From: Thermotogaceae bacterium
GTDB taxonomy: Bacteria; Thermotogota; Thermotogae; Thermotogales; Thermotogaceae
Assembly (NCBI GenBank): GCA_027077795.1
Contig: JALWTT010000006.1
Coordinates: 585,791 to 649,790 of the forward strand
DNA: 64,000 nucleotides
Direction of reading: 5' to 3'
The position numbers were made by a program, and so were the translations under genes. Under the pieces are notes generated by a model. The model worked only from the letters and a program-made list of their open reading frames with translations, was not told the DNA's origin and searched no databases. Positions 26,049 to 34,003 of the stretch are shown piece after piece; position 1 is the first letter of the stretch, and each line of letters starts with the position of its first letter.

Positions 26049-27866
26049 TTACTCAACGGTAACACTTTTCGCCAAATTCCGCGGTTTATCGGGATCATAC
26101 CCTTTTAAGTCAGCCACATGGTAGGCGAAAAGCTGTATAACTGGTGCCATTATGAGAGGGTAGAGTTCATCTACCACTCTCGGAACACTTATAAAATCAT
26201 CTGTGAGGTTCTTCAGCTCCTCGTTATCACCAGTCCCCAAGGCTACAATTCTGGCGTTTCTGGCTTTGCATTCTATTAAGTTCGACTTCATCTTCAGGTA
26301 AAGTGAATCTGAAGGAACCACCGCGAATACTGGAAATTGTGGATCTAGGAGTGCTATGGGACCATGCTTCAGTTCACCAGCTGGATAAGATTCCGCATGG
26401 ATATAGCTGATCTCCTTAAGTTTGAGAGCTCCTTCGAGGGCGGTAACATATCCGTAACTCCTACCTATATACATGAAATGGTTGAAATCCTTGTATTTGG
26501 TGGCTAGATCTCTGATCTGGTCGTTGAGAGAGAGAACATTTTCAAAGAGTTCTGGCATTCTGATTAAGTTGTCCAGTATCCTTTTGTGCCTTCCACTCCA
26601 AGATCCCTTTTCCTTCACCAGCTGAAGACCTAGTAGAGTGAGTATGGCGAGCTGAGCCACATAGGTTTTAGTTGCAGCGACCCCGATTTCCGGACCTGAA
26701 TTCATCATTATGGATATATCGGATTCTCTGGTTATAGTGGATCCGACGACATTCGTTATAGACATTATCTCAGATCCAAGTCTTTTCGCGAGTCGAATCG
26801 ATTCCAGAGTATCTGCTGTCTCACCAGATTGAGAAATGGCAAGAGTTAGGGTCTTATTGTCAACGTGAGGCCTTCTGTATCTGAATTCAGAAGCGACTTC
26901 TACACTGATATCGATGTCAGTGTGCTGTTCAACGAAGTACTTGAAAAACACAGCCGCATGGTAAGAAGTTCCACAAGCTACAACGTTTATTCTACTCACA
27001 TTGGATAGCTTCAATTCCTCGAGCTCTGGTATGCTAACTATTCCATCTTTCATTCTTCCTGTCATAGCTGAAACCAAGGTTTGTGGACCTTCCATGATCT
27101 CTTTGATCATAAAGTGCTTGTATCCACCCTTTTCGGCCGCTGATTCGCTCCAATCAATTTCACGTGTCGCTCGCCTTACACTTTCACCATCTGTCCTAAA
27201 AATCTGCACCTCATCTCCTTTGAGGAGAGCTATGTCCCCATCCTCCAGGAATATGAATTTTTTGGTGTACCTGAGCATTGGCGTTATGTCAGACGCTAGG
27301 AGTGAGAAATCGCTTCCAATTCCTATGACAAGTGGACTCCCTCTCCGGGCTGCTACTACAACATCAGGATGATCTGAATGAACAACGCCTATGGCATATG
27401 CTCCATCAAGTCTTCGAACTGCCTTGAGAACTGCCTCAAGGAGGTTCCCTCTGTACTCCTCCTCTATAAGATGGGCTATGACTTCAGTATCCGTATCGGA
27501 TTTAAACACATGTCCCAATCCTTCGAGGAGTGCCTTGAGCTCCCTGAAATTCTCTATGATTCCGTTGTGAACAATTGCAACCTTTCCGGTACAATCTGTG
27601 TGAGGATGAGCGTTCATGTCATTTGGGGCTCCATGTGTTGCCCATCTCGTGTGAGCTATGCCTGAATTCAAATCACTTTCCAAGTTTTCACCTAATAGAT
27701 TTCTCAGTTCGTCAATCTTTCCAACGCTCTTGAAGACGTGGAGTTCTCCGTTTCTGATGTAAGCGATGCCAGCTGAATCGTATCCCCTGTATTCCAACCT
27801 TTTTAAAGAATCCACCACATCTTTGACTTTGAAGTTTTTTCCAACAAACCCGACTATTCCACACAC
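26049..27866 (-). CDS. glmS: Glutamine--fructose-6-phosphate aminotransferase (isomerizing)
   Basis: First step of UDP-GlcNAc synthesis: fructose-6-phosphate plus glutamine to glucosamine-6-phosphate. The 605-residue protein starts CGIVGFVG with Cys2 as the glutaminase nucleophile, followed by the Ntn-type domain (HTRWATHG, HNGIIEN, SDTDTEVI) and two SIS domains (ACGTSYHAA, SQSGETADT, SYPAGELKHGPIAL), ending DKPRNLAKSVTVE. Start is GTG 27866 after AAAGGGGTGAG. There is no ribozyme-like leader: the hslU stop is 14 bases upstream. Confidence 0.97.
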   Translation of the reverse strand: MCGIVGFVGKNFKVKDVVDSLKRLEYRGYDSAGIAYIRNGELHVFKSVGKIDELRNLLGENLESDLNSGIAHTRWATHGAPNDMNAHPHTDCTGKVAIVHNGIIENFRELKALLEGLGHVFKSDTDTEVIAHLIEEEYRGNLLEAVLKAVRRLDGAYAIGVVHSDHPDVVVAARRGSPLVIGIGSDFSLLASDITPMLRYTKKFIFLEDGDIALLKGDEVQIFRTDGESVRRATREIDWSESAAEKGGYKHFMIKEIMEGPQTLVSAMTGRMKDGIVSIPELEELKLSNVSRINVVACGTSYHAAVFFKYFVEQHTDIDISVEVASEFRYRRPHVDNKTLTLAISQSGETADTLESIRLAKRLGSEIMSITNVVGSTITRESDISIMMNSGPEIGVAATKTYVAQLAILTLLGLQLVKEKGSWSGRHKRILDNLIRMPELFENVLSLNDQIRDLATKYKDFNHFMYIGRSYGYVTALEGALKLKEISYIHAESYPAGELKHGPIALLDPQFPVFAVVPSDSLYLKMKSNLIECKARNARIVALGTGDNEELKNLTDDFISVPRVVDELYPLIMAPVIQLFAYHVADLKGYDPDKPRNLAKSVTVE

Positions 27867-27880
27867 GATGACTCACCCCT

Positions 27881-29266
27881 TTACAAGATATAAGAGCTGA
27901 GGTTCTCATCTTCGGCGACTTTTTCTACCTTAGCCTTCACGTACTTGGCGTCTATCACCACCTTCTTATCAGGTATATCTGGAGCGTAGAAAGAGACATC
28001 CTCCAAAACCTTTTCGAGTACCGTGTAAAGTCTTCTAGCACCTATATTTTCAAGCTTTTGATTCAATTCATAGGCTATTGAAGCTATCTCTTCTATCCCA
28101 TCATCTGTGAATATTACCTCCACATCTTCCGTCTTCAATAACGCCTGGTATTGCTTCGTTACAGCGTTCTCAGGTTCTTTGAGAATTCTGGCAAAATCCT
28201 CGCGTGTCAGAGAGTCAAGTTCCACTCTTATGGGGAATCTTCCTTGAAGTTCCGGTATGAGATCGGATGGCCTACTCATGTGAAATGCACCCGCAGCTAT
28301 GAAGAGTATGAAATCTGTTTTCACCGCTCCGTACTTGGTCATTATAGTGGTTCCCTCAACTATTGGTAAGAGATCCCTTTGAACTCCCTGCCTTGAAACA
28401 TCCGGTCCGGAACCGCTACTACCTTTATAAGCGATTTTATCTAGTTCATCTATGAATACTATTCCTCTGTTCTGAGCCCTATCCAGCGCTTCTTGGGTAA
28501 CCTTGTCCATATCTATGAGCTTTTCAGCTTCGATCTGAGACAGTATGTTCTTCGCTTCCTTCACTTTCACCTTTCTTCTCTTCTTTCTTTTAGGGAGTAG
28601 ATTTCCAAAGAATCCCGACAGATCTATTCCTAGATCCTCCAACTCTCCACCACCCATCATCATCAAGGGCATCATATTCTCTTCAACCTCTATTTCTATC
28701 TCTACGTCATCTAATTCTCCACTTTTGAGTTTCTTCCTGAGTTCCTCTCTTTTCCCATCATTTGGATGAGGTATCTCTTGATGAGGCTGCTGAGACGCTC
28801 CCATGAGGACTTCCATTATGTTTACAGGCCCTCTTCTTTTGTAGGCACCCGTCATGTAATCTATTATCCGCTCCTCAGCCAATTCTTCAGCTCTCTCTTT
28901 AACTTTTTTCATTTCTTCAGCTTTTACCATGTTTACACTTATCTCAACCAAATCTCTTATCATTGAATCAACGTTCTTCCCAACATAACCAACTTCCGTG
29001 AATTTCGTGGCTTCGACTTTCACAAAGGGAGACTTGGATAAAGATGCCAATCTCCTGGCTATTTCAGTTTTTCCCACACCAGTTGGCCCTATCATGAGAA
29101 TATTTTTAGGAAGAACTTCTTTTCTCCATTCCTCAGGAAGCATCTGCCTTCTGTAACGATTTCTCATGGCAATTGCAACAGCTTTTTTCGCAGCTTCTTG
29201 GCCTATGATATACTTGTCAAGCTCCTTAACTATCTCCTTTGGAGTTAGCTCCTCAAATTTCATCAT
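27881..29266 (-). CDS. hslU: ATP-dependent protease ATPase subunit HslU
   Basis: AAA+ unfoldase that feeds substrates to HslV. The 461-residue protein has [14 protein letters not shown], Walker A GPTGVGKT (60-67), [16 protein letters not shown], an I-domain of about 130 residues rich in Met and Gly ([11 protein letters not shown]), Walker [13 protein letters not shown], and the sensor region [18 protein letters not shown]. The C-terminus ends SSYIL, the short tail that docks into HslV. It overlaps hslV by ATGA; a second ATG directly follows, so the start is uncertain by one codon. Confidence 0.97.
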   Translation of the reverse strand: MMKFEELTPKEIVKELDKYIIGQEAAKKAVAIAMRNRYRRQMLPEEWRKEVLPKNILMIGPTGVGKTEIARRLASLSKSPFVKVEATKFTEVGYVGKNVDSMIRDLVEISVNMVKAEEMKKVKERAEELAEERIIDYMTGAYKRRGPVNIMEVLMGASQQPHQEIPHPNDGKREELRKKLKSGELDDVEIEIEVEENMMPLMMMGGGELEDLGIDLSGFFGNLLPKRKKRRKVKVKEAKNILSQIEAEKLIDMDKVTQEALDRAQNRGIVFIDELDKIAYKGSSGSGPDVSRQGVQRDLLPIVEGTTIMTKYGAVKTDFILFIAAGAFHMSRPSDLIPELQGRFPIRVELDSLTREDFARILKEPENAVTKQYQALLKTEDVEVIFTDDGIEEIASIAYELNQKLENIGARRLYTVLEKVLEDVSFYAPDIPDKKVVIDAKYVKAKVEKVAEDENLSSYIL

Positions 29267-29790
29267 CTCACCTTCTTCAAAACAATTTTATCGTTGGTGT
29301 AAACACAAATCTCACTGGCAATTTTCATTGCTTCCATGGCTATCTCTTCAGCGGACATATTGGTGTTTCTCAGGAGGGCTCTAGCCGCAGCTAAAGCATA
29401 TGGACCGCCAGATCCTATAGCTATAACTCCATCATCAGGTTGAATAACCTCACCAGATCCGGAGACCAAAAATATGCTCTCTTTATCCGCAACAAGCAAG
29501 AAAGCTTCCAATCTTCTTAGAACCTTGTCTGTCCTCCACTCTTTTGCCAGTTCCACAACAGCTTTGAGTATACTTCCACCCCACTCTTTTATCTTCCCCT
29601 CAAATCTCTCAAAGAGTGTCATAGCATCAGCAACGGAACCTGCAAAACCTGCAAGCACTTTTCCATCCATGAGCTCCCTTATCTTCACAGCACCACTCTT
29701 GAGAATAGTGTTTCCCAAGGTAACTTGCCCATCTCCAGCCATCACAGTCTCTCCGTCTTTCTTGACGGCTATTATCGTGGTTCCCTCCAT
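29263..29790 (-). CDS. hslV: ATP-dependent protease peptidase subunit HslV
   Basis: Proteasome-like peptidase that pairs with HslU. The 175-residue protein begins [13 protein letters not shown]; autoprocessing before Thr4 would expose the catalytic threonine. Other family patterns are [33 protein letters not shown] and [19 protein letters not shown] 29790 follows GGAGGTAATG. It overlaps hslU, as is usual, and lies 6 bases after the cation exchanger gene. Confidence 0.97.
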   Translation of the reverse strand: MEGTTIIAVKKDGETVMAGDGQVTLGNTILKSGAVKIRELMDGKVLAGFAGSVADAMTLFERFEGKIKEWGGSILKAVVELAKEWRTDKVLRRLEAFLLVADKESIFLVSGSGEVIQPDDGVIAIGSGGPYALAAARALLRNTNMSAEEIAMEAMKIASEICVYTNDKIVLKKVR

Positions 29791-29796
29791 GTAACA

Positions 29797-30810
29797 TTAC
29801 CTCCTTCCTATCACGAATAGAATGAACGGGACATATACAGATAAGAAAATAGCACCTTGTAATTTTCCCAAGCTCCTTTTCAGAGACATAACCCAGAGGA
29901 GAATCACCGATCCGAGCATGAAAGACACATCCACGTAGTACATGGGTACATCTACTACCAACTTTCTTCCTACTATTGATGAGATCCCCATTATAACGAG
30001 TATGTTCATGAGATTGGATCCGACGATGTTTCCAACGGACATATCATGATGCCCTTTCTTTGCTGCTGCTAGGGATGTAACCATTTCCGGGAGGGAAGTT
30101 CCAACCGCCACGATGGTGAGAGCAAAGAGAGACTCACTTGCCCCCAGGTTTTCGGATATTCCAATCACTGATCTTACCGTTATATCCCCGCCCACTGAAA
30201 CTCCGAAAAGCCCCACTCCAGTCATGAGAAACGCCTTATAGATATTTATGCTCTTCTCTTTTTCCATCAACTTCATATCAGATTGGGCCATTCTGTACAG
30301 ATAATACACGAATATCATGAGGAATCCGAAAAGCACAGCACCGTCATTCCAAGAAATAGAAGGAGGAGTTGTTCTTAACAACATGAATACGAACGAAGCC
30401 GAGATTATCAGCAAAAACGGCATTTCCATTTTGAGCGTACTCTCCCCGACCGATAACCTCACAGAGAGAGCGGTTAAACCCAAGCAGAGTAGGATGTTGG
30501 CTATGTTGCTTCCTACCACATTCGATATGGCGATACCACCATGCCCCTTCACGGCGGCGGTTATAGAAACAGCTAACTCTGGCGCGCTCGTTCCGAATGC
30601 AACAAGTGATAAACCTATGAAAAGCTTTGAAACTCCCATTCTTTCGGCTATTGCAACTGCTCCATCTACAAGGTAATCTGCTCCCTTTATTAGAAGATAT
30701 ATGCCCGACAAAAGCCCAAGTATATCCACCGATAATCCGAAGGGTCCACCTGCGGAAAACCTCCCAAAGATCAGCAGCAATATCCCCAGCGTGATCGCTA
30801 TCCAGATCAA
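29797..30810 (-). CDS. Ca2+/Na+ antiporter family protein (CaCA, YrbG-like)
   Basis: A 337-residue membrane protein of ten or so spans built from two inverted repeats. Each carries an alpha-repeat motif: FGTSAPELAVSITAAVKGHG followed by SNVVGSNIANILL, and VGTSLPEMVTSLAAAKKGHH followed by GNIVGSNLMNILV. The G-T-S-x-P-E acidic residues bind the transported cation. Start is TTG 30810, overlapping the GH114-like gene stop as TTGA and following GAAGGAGGG. Cytoplasmic membrane location is certain; the cation (Ca2+, Na+, K+) is inferred from family. Confidence 0.93.
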   Translation of the reverse strand: MIWIAITLGILLLIFGRFSAGGPFGLSVDILGLLSGIYLLIKGADYLVDGAVAIAERMGVSKLFIGLSLVAFGTSAPELAVSITAAVKGHGGIAISNVVGSNIANILLCLGLTALSVRLSVGESTLKMEMPFLLIISASFVFMLLRTTPPSISWNDGAVLFGFLMIFVYYLYRMAQSDMKLMEKEKSINIYKAFLMTGVGLFGVSVGGDITVRSVIGISENLGASESLFALTIVAVGTSLPEMVTSLAAAKKGHHDMSVGNIVGSNLMNILVIMGISSIVGRKLVVDVPMYYVDVSFMLGSVILLWVMSLKRSLGKLQGAIFLSVYVPFILFVIGRR

Positions 30811-31694
30811 TGAACTTTCCCTCCTTCAGGCGGTTGAATCCCGGGAATTATGACTATTTCATCGAGTTTTCTATCGGATTTCGCTACATAAGGGATGAAT
30901 CCCTCTCTTCTAGATTTGGATATAAAGCTCTCTATTCTCTTGAGGTTTTCTCCAGAGTATCCTCTTCCATCGTCTACGTAGTCGATTACCAAGACTATTT
31001 TACCGGCCTTATCGAATTTTCTGATGTACTTCAACCTCGTGGCGATCTCAGAGGATTTTTTCTCCCTCGTTCCGTTATACCACAGATCTTCTACTCCTAT
31101 TCCATTAACAAATCTAAGTAGATATTTCCTAAATTCCAATAGCCTTTCGCCATTTTGGATGATTATCAACATCGTTCCAGCTCTCTCGGATATGTCTTCT
31201 ATGAAACTGACCATCGATGAGGCTAGGGTTTCTTCTGATGCCACTCCGACATCGGCCCAGTACTCAAATTCATCAACCTTATCGAGGTAAACACCATCAA
31301 AACCTTCTCTTTTAACTTCTTCGAGATACTGAAAAACTATTTTCTTCCACTCCCTCTGCCAGTACCTAGTGGCATAGTTACCCTTCCACTCCGGATTCTC
31401 AGGACCGAGCCAATCTGGAGGGTTCTCATACCATTCTCTTCTCCAATAGAACCGATAGTCCTCAGCTTCACCTATACTCATGTAGGACAGTACCAATTTA
31501 CCTGAGGATCGAATCTTCGAGATATCTCCTTCTGTGTACTTTCCCTCTTTTGAGCCATCTCTAGAGTAATCCATGATCATGAGATCGAAGCCGGTTTTGG
31601 CCACTTCCGAGGGATGAGTGTCTTGAAGTTGGATCGCCCAACTGGTTATACACGCCCTAGAAACATCGGAACGTAACACCAAAAGAGCGATCAC
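30807..31694 (-). CDS. GH114-like (endo-alpha-1,4-polygalactosaminidase family) secreted protein
   Basis: A TIM-barrel protein resembling GH114: WAIQLQ, FDLMIMDYSRDG, KLVLSYMSIGEAEDYR, DWLGPENPEWKGNYATRYW, FDGVYLDKVDEF and IVLVIDYVDD. Enzymes of this type cut galactosamine-containing polysaccharides. The listed start is GTG 31694, but the frame continues upstream, with TRIAIIFFVVI joining ALLVLRSDVSRA into a complete signal peptide, and a strong ribosome site AAAGGGGG lies at 31731-31738. No ATG, GTG or TTG exists between that site and the GTG. Codons at the right distance are AAT (31722-31724) and ACG (31719-31721). It leads the long operon with hslVU and glmS. Confidence 0.75.
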   Translation of the reverse strand: MIALLVLRSDVSRACITSWAIQLQDTHPSEVAKTGFDLMIMDYSRDGSKEGKYTEGDISKIRSSGKLVLSYMSIGEAEDYRFYWRREWYENPPDWLGPENPEWKGNYATRYWQREWKKIVFQYLEEVKREGFDGVYLDKVDEFEYWADVGVASEETLASSMVSFIEDISERAGTMLIIIQNGERLLEFRKYLLRFVNGIGVEDLWYNGTREKKSSEIATRLKYIRKFDKAGKIVLVIDYVDDGRGYSGENLKRIESFISKSRREGFIPYVAKSDRKLDEIVIIPGIQPPEGGKVH

Positions 31695-31755
31695 AACAAA
31701 AAATATTATCGCTATTCTCGTATTTAGGAGCCCCCTTTGCTTCGGATACGGTCAC

Positions 31756-31784
31756 ATTATACGCCACTCGTAACGGTTTTTGAA
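31756..31784 (-). promoter_or_regulatory. Promoter of the GH114-hslVU-glmS-hpf-rng operon
   Basis: On the minus strand TTCAAA (31779-31784) and a perfect TATAAT (31756-31761) are 17 bases apart. Transcription would start near 31749, ten or so bases before the ribosome site AAAGGGGG, giving a very short leader. Confidence 0.65.
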
Positions 31785-31797
31785 ACCTTCGTAAGAG

Positions 31798-31826
31798 TTG
31801 ATAGACCTTCTGGAAAAGAGTATCCT
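31798..31826 (+). promoter_or_regulatory. Promoter of the aldo/keto reductase gene
   Basis: TTGATA (31798-31803), a 17-base spacer and TATCCT (31821-31826) lie 37 bases before the TTG start at 31864. It is divergent from the promoter at 31756-31784. Confidence 0.5.
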
Positions 31827-31863
31827 TAAGAGGTGGATAACGATCCTCAGGAGGTGGTTCACT

Positions 31864-32826
31864 TTGGAGTACAGAAAAGTGGGAAAATGGGGTCTGAGGA
31901 TGAGTGAGCTTTCACTTGGGAGTTGGTTAACATTTGGGAATCAGATGGACCTTTCAGATGTTAGAGGGGTGATGCACAAAGCTTTTGATAATGGAATTAC
32001 ATTTTTTGACACCGCTGAAGGGTACAACAGTGGCGTGGCCGAGTACATCATGGGACAGGTTTTGAAGGACTTCAACAGAATAGACTATGTGGTATCAACT
32101 AAGATATTTTGGTGGGGAGATCGAGACAGAAATCAACGGGGCCTCTCGAAAAAGCACTTGATAGAAGGGCTTTACAACTCTTTGAAGAGATTGCAGCTAG
32201 ACTATGTTGACATAGTTTACTGCCACAGGCCGGATCCGGAGACTCCTATCGAAGAGGTGGTTTCCGCCATGGAATACATTCTGAGAAACGGCATGGCACT
32301 TTATTGGGGAACGTCTGAATGGCCTGCTGATCTAATATCAAAAGCGGCAGAGATGTCAAGAGAAGTGGGAATACTTCCACCGATAGTCGAGCAGCCTCAG
32401 TATAACATGTTAGTTCGAGATAGGGTGGAAAAGGAATATCAACAGCTTTATGAAGATCCCGGAATAGGCTTGACGACTTTCAGCCCGCTCGCTTCTGGAA
32501 TATTAACAGGGAAGTACAACCATGGGATCCCAAAAGGTTCGAGACTAGATCGGTTTCCAGAACTTAGAAAGCATCTCGAGGAAACAGGGATTCTAAGTGA
32601 GAAGATTTTCGAGAAGCTTGAAGGAATACAAAGCTTAGCGAATGAGCTTGGTGCTAGTATGAGTCAGCTCGCTATAGCTTGGATTTTGAAGAACAAACAC
32701 GTGTCTTCAGTGATACTGGGCGTTTCAAGCATAGAACAGCTCGAAGAGAACTTGAAAGCTGCGGATGTGAAGAAAAGACTTTCAGATGATATCATGAGGA
32801 AGATCGATGAAATCCTTTCTGAATAG
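31864..32826 (+). CDS. Aldo/keto reductase (K+ channel beta-subunit-like)
   Basis: NADPH-dependent reductase of 320 residues, TIM-barrel fold. The catalytic tetrad is visible: D49 (FFDTAEGY), Y54, K80 (VSTKIFWW) and H121 (IVYCHRPDPETP). The order and the YRKVGKWGLRMSELSLG start match the Kv-beta/YghZ type, which reduces methylglyoxal or other aldehydes. TTG 31864 is chosen because CAGGAGGTGG lies seven bases before it; the open frame upstream covers the promoter. The gene stands alone, with its own promoter and terminator. The substrate is unknown. Confidence 0.93.
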   Translation: MEYRKVGKWGLRMSELSLGSWLTFGNQMDLSDVRGVMHKAFDNGITFFDTAEGYNSGVAEYIMGQVLKDFNRIDYVVSTKIFWWGDRDRNQRGLSKKHLIEGLYNSLKRLQLDYVDIVYCHRPDPETPIEEVVSAMEYILRNGMALYWGTSEWPADLISKAAEMSREVGILPPIVEQPQYNMLVRDRVEKEYQQLYEDPGIGLTTFSPLASGILTGKYNHGIPKGSRLDRFPELRKHLEETGILSEKIFEKLEGIQSLANELGASMSQLAIAWILKNKHVSSVILGVSSIEQLEENLKAADVKKRLSDDIMRKIDEILSE

Positions 32827-32839
32827 AGCCACGCCTAGT

Positions 32840-32864
32840 TTCCGCCAGTTGGCGGAATTTTTTT
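32840..32864 (+). terminator. Intrinsic terminator after the aldo/keto reductase gene
   Basis: TTCCGCCA, loop GT, TGGCGGAA, then seven T. A perfect 8-bp stem followed by a T-run, 14 bases after the stop codon. Confidence 0.9.
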
Positions 32865-32875
32865 CTTCTAAACTT

Positions 32876-32895
32876 GGGAAAGCGGTTACATGATT
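32876..32895 (+). promoter_or_regulatory. Operator-like repeat, copy 1
   Basis: GGGAAAGCGGTTACATGATT occurs here and again at 33012-33031 with no mismatch. The core AAAGCGGTTACA resembles LacI-family operators (AACCGCTT type). It lies just after the terminator and about 132 bases upstream of the predicted lacI transcription start. Confidence 0.6.
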
Positions 32896-32972
32896 TATAC
32901 AAAACGATAAGTAATGAAAAGATATCTGATTATAAATGATCATAATCGGGATTAATCGCATATATCAGAATT

Positions 32973-33001
32973 TTGAATTAGTTATTTGTTTTTTATTTAA
33001 T
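32973..33001 (+). promoter_or_regulatory. Promoter of the lacI-sugar ABC operon
   Basis: TTGAAT (32973-32978), a 17-base spacer and TTTAAT (32996-33001). Transcription would start near 33008, four bases before operator copy 2. The surrounding 160 bases are very AT-rich. Confidence 0.55.
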
Positions 33002-33011
33002 ATTTATGAGG

Positions 33012-33031
33012 GGGAAAGCGGTTACATGATT
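33012..33031 (+). promoter_or_regulatory. Operator-like repeat, copy 2, over the lacI start codon
   Basis: Second exact copy of GGGAAAGCGGTTACATGATT. It covers the region between the ribosome site GAGGGGG and the lacI ATG (33026) and includes the ATG. Binding here would block initiation or early elongation, as expected for autorepression. Confidence 0.6.
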
Positions 33032-34000
33032 ACCATAAGAGATGTCGCAAAACGAGCAGGAGTCTCAGTTGCAACGGTATCCAGGGTAATAAACAACACG
33101 GGGAAAGTATCTTTGAGAACCAAAGAGAGAGTTCTCATAGCTATGAAGGAGCTTGGTTACTCACCAAGACCGTGGGCAAGATATTTGGCAACTCCAAGGA
33201 GGAAATTTTCTGTCACCATAGTAGCAACGAAGAGAATCACAAGCCATATGGAAGAAGGGTCTTTCTACAAGTATGTGTTTGAGGGTATAGAGGGAGTTGC
33301 TAGACAGAGTGGCGTTCGTATCCAGGCTACCGACATCGGAGATTTCCCGTTGTCCGATGGGTACCTTCTTATAGGAGCGGATTTTGATAAGGCAACTGTA
33401 GAGGAATACAAATCCCGTGGAAAACCTGTTGTCATGATCGATCATTACATACCGGGTATGAATATAGACGCCGTTGTGAGCGACGGATATGGAGGAGCCT
33501 TCGAGGCTATTTCCACTTTGGCTGAAATAGGGCACAAGAGGATAGTTCACATACACAACCCACTAAGTGCTTATAGCTTTAGGGAGAGATATGACGGATA
33601 CTTCAGAGCTATGGAGAAATATGGATTTTTCCCAAAGGTTTATGAGTTTGATGATCTGGGGGACAACATGGAAGCTGTAATCGAGCTCATGTTGAACACA
33701 TATGGAGTGCCTGATGCGATATTCACATCGAACGATTTTGCAGCTGTCAGGGTTCACGAGGAACTGATGAAAAGAGGCATAGAAATACCAGACGATGTTT
33801 CTTTAATAGGTTTCGATGATTCTCCAGATTCGGAAAAGCTTGGGATATCTTCTGTCAGAGTGTTCAAAGAAGAGCTGGGATCGTTTGGGATGAGGAGACT
33901 GATAACCCTGATGACAGGACAAGACACGCACCCGGCTAAGATATCTCTTTTCACAGAACTCGTCATCAGGGGATCGGTTAAAAAACGGGAGGGGGGATAG
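33026..34000 (+). CDS. LacI-family transcriptional regulator
   Basis: Sugar-responsive repressor of 324 residues. The N-terminal headpiece ITIRDVAKRAGVSVATVSRVINNTGKVSLRT has the LacI recognition helix and hinge (SPRPWARYLATPRR). The rest is the periplasmic-binding-like sensor: VAEIGHKRIVHI is present as LAEIGHKRIVHI, then RYDGYFRAME, DAIFTSNDFAA and DDVSLIGFDDSP. The start is ATG 33026; the frame is open upstream but runs through the promoter. It heads the operon with the sugar-binding protein four bases downstream, so it very probably controls that operon and itself through the twin repeats. Confidence 0.95.
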   Translation: MITIRDVAKRAGVSVATVSRVINNTGKVSLRTKERVLIAMKELGYSPRPWARYLATPRRKFSVTIVATKRITSHMEEGSFYKYVFEGIEGVARQSGVRIQATDIGDFPLSDGYLLIGADFDKATVEEYKSRGKPVVMIDHYIPGMNIDAVVSDGYGGAFEAISTLAEIGHKRIVHIHNPLSAYSFRERYDGYFRAMEKYGFFPKVYEFDDLGDNMEAVIELMLNTYGVPDAIFTSNDFAAVRVHEELMKRGIEIPDDVSLIGFDDSPDSEKLGISSVRVFKEELGSFGMRRLITLMTGQDTHPAKISLFTELVIRGSVKKREGG

Positions 34001-34003
34001 TTC

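Noticed and set aside
31770-31779. GTAACGGTTT here, and its reverse complement AAACCGTTAC at 39230-39239, as extra LacI operators
   Set aside because: They match the 20-bp operator only partly and could be chance; the first also overlaps a -35 box.
32936-33025. Upstream in-frame extension of lacI
   Set aside because: It runs through the promoter, and the LacI headpiece begins exactly at ATG 33026.
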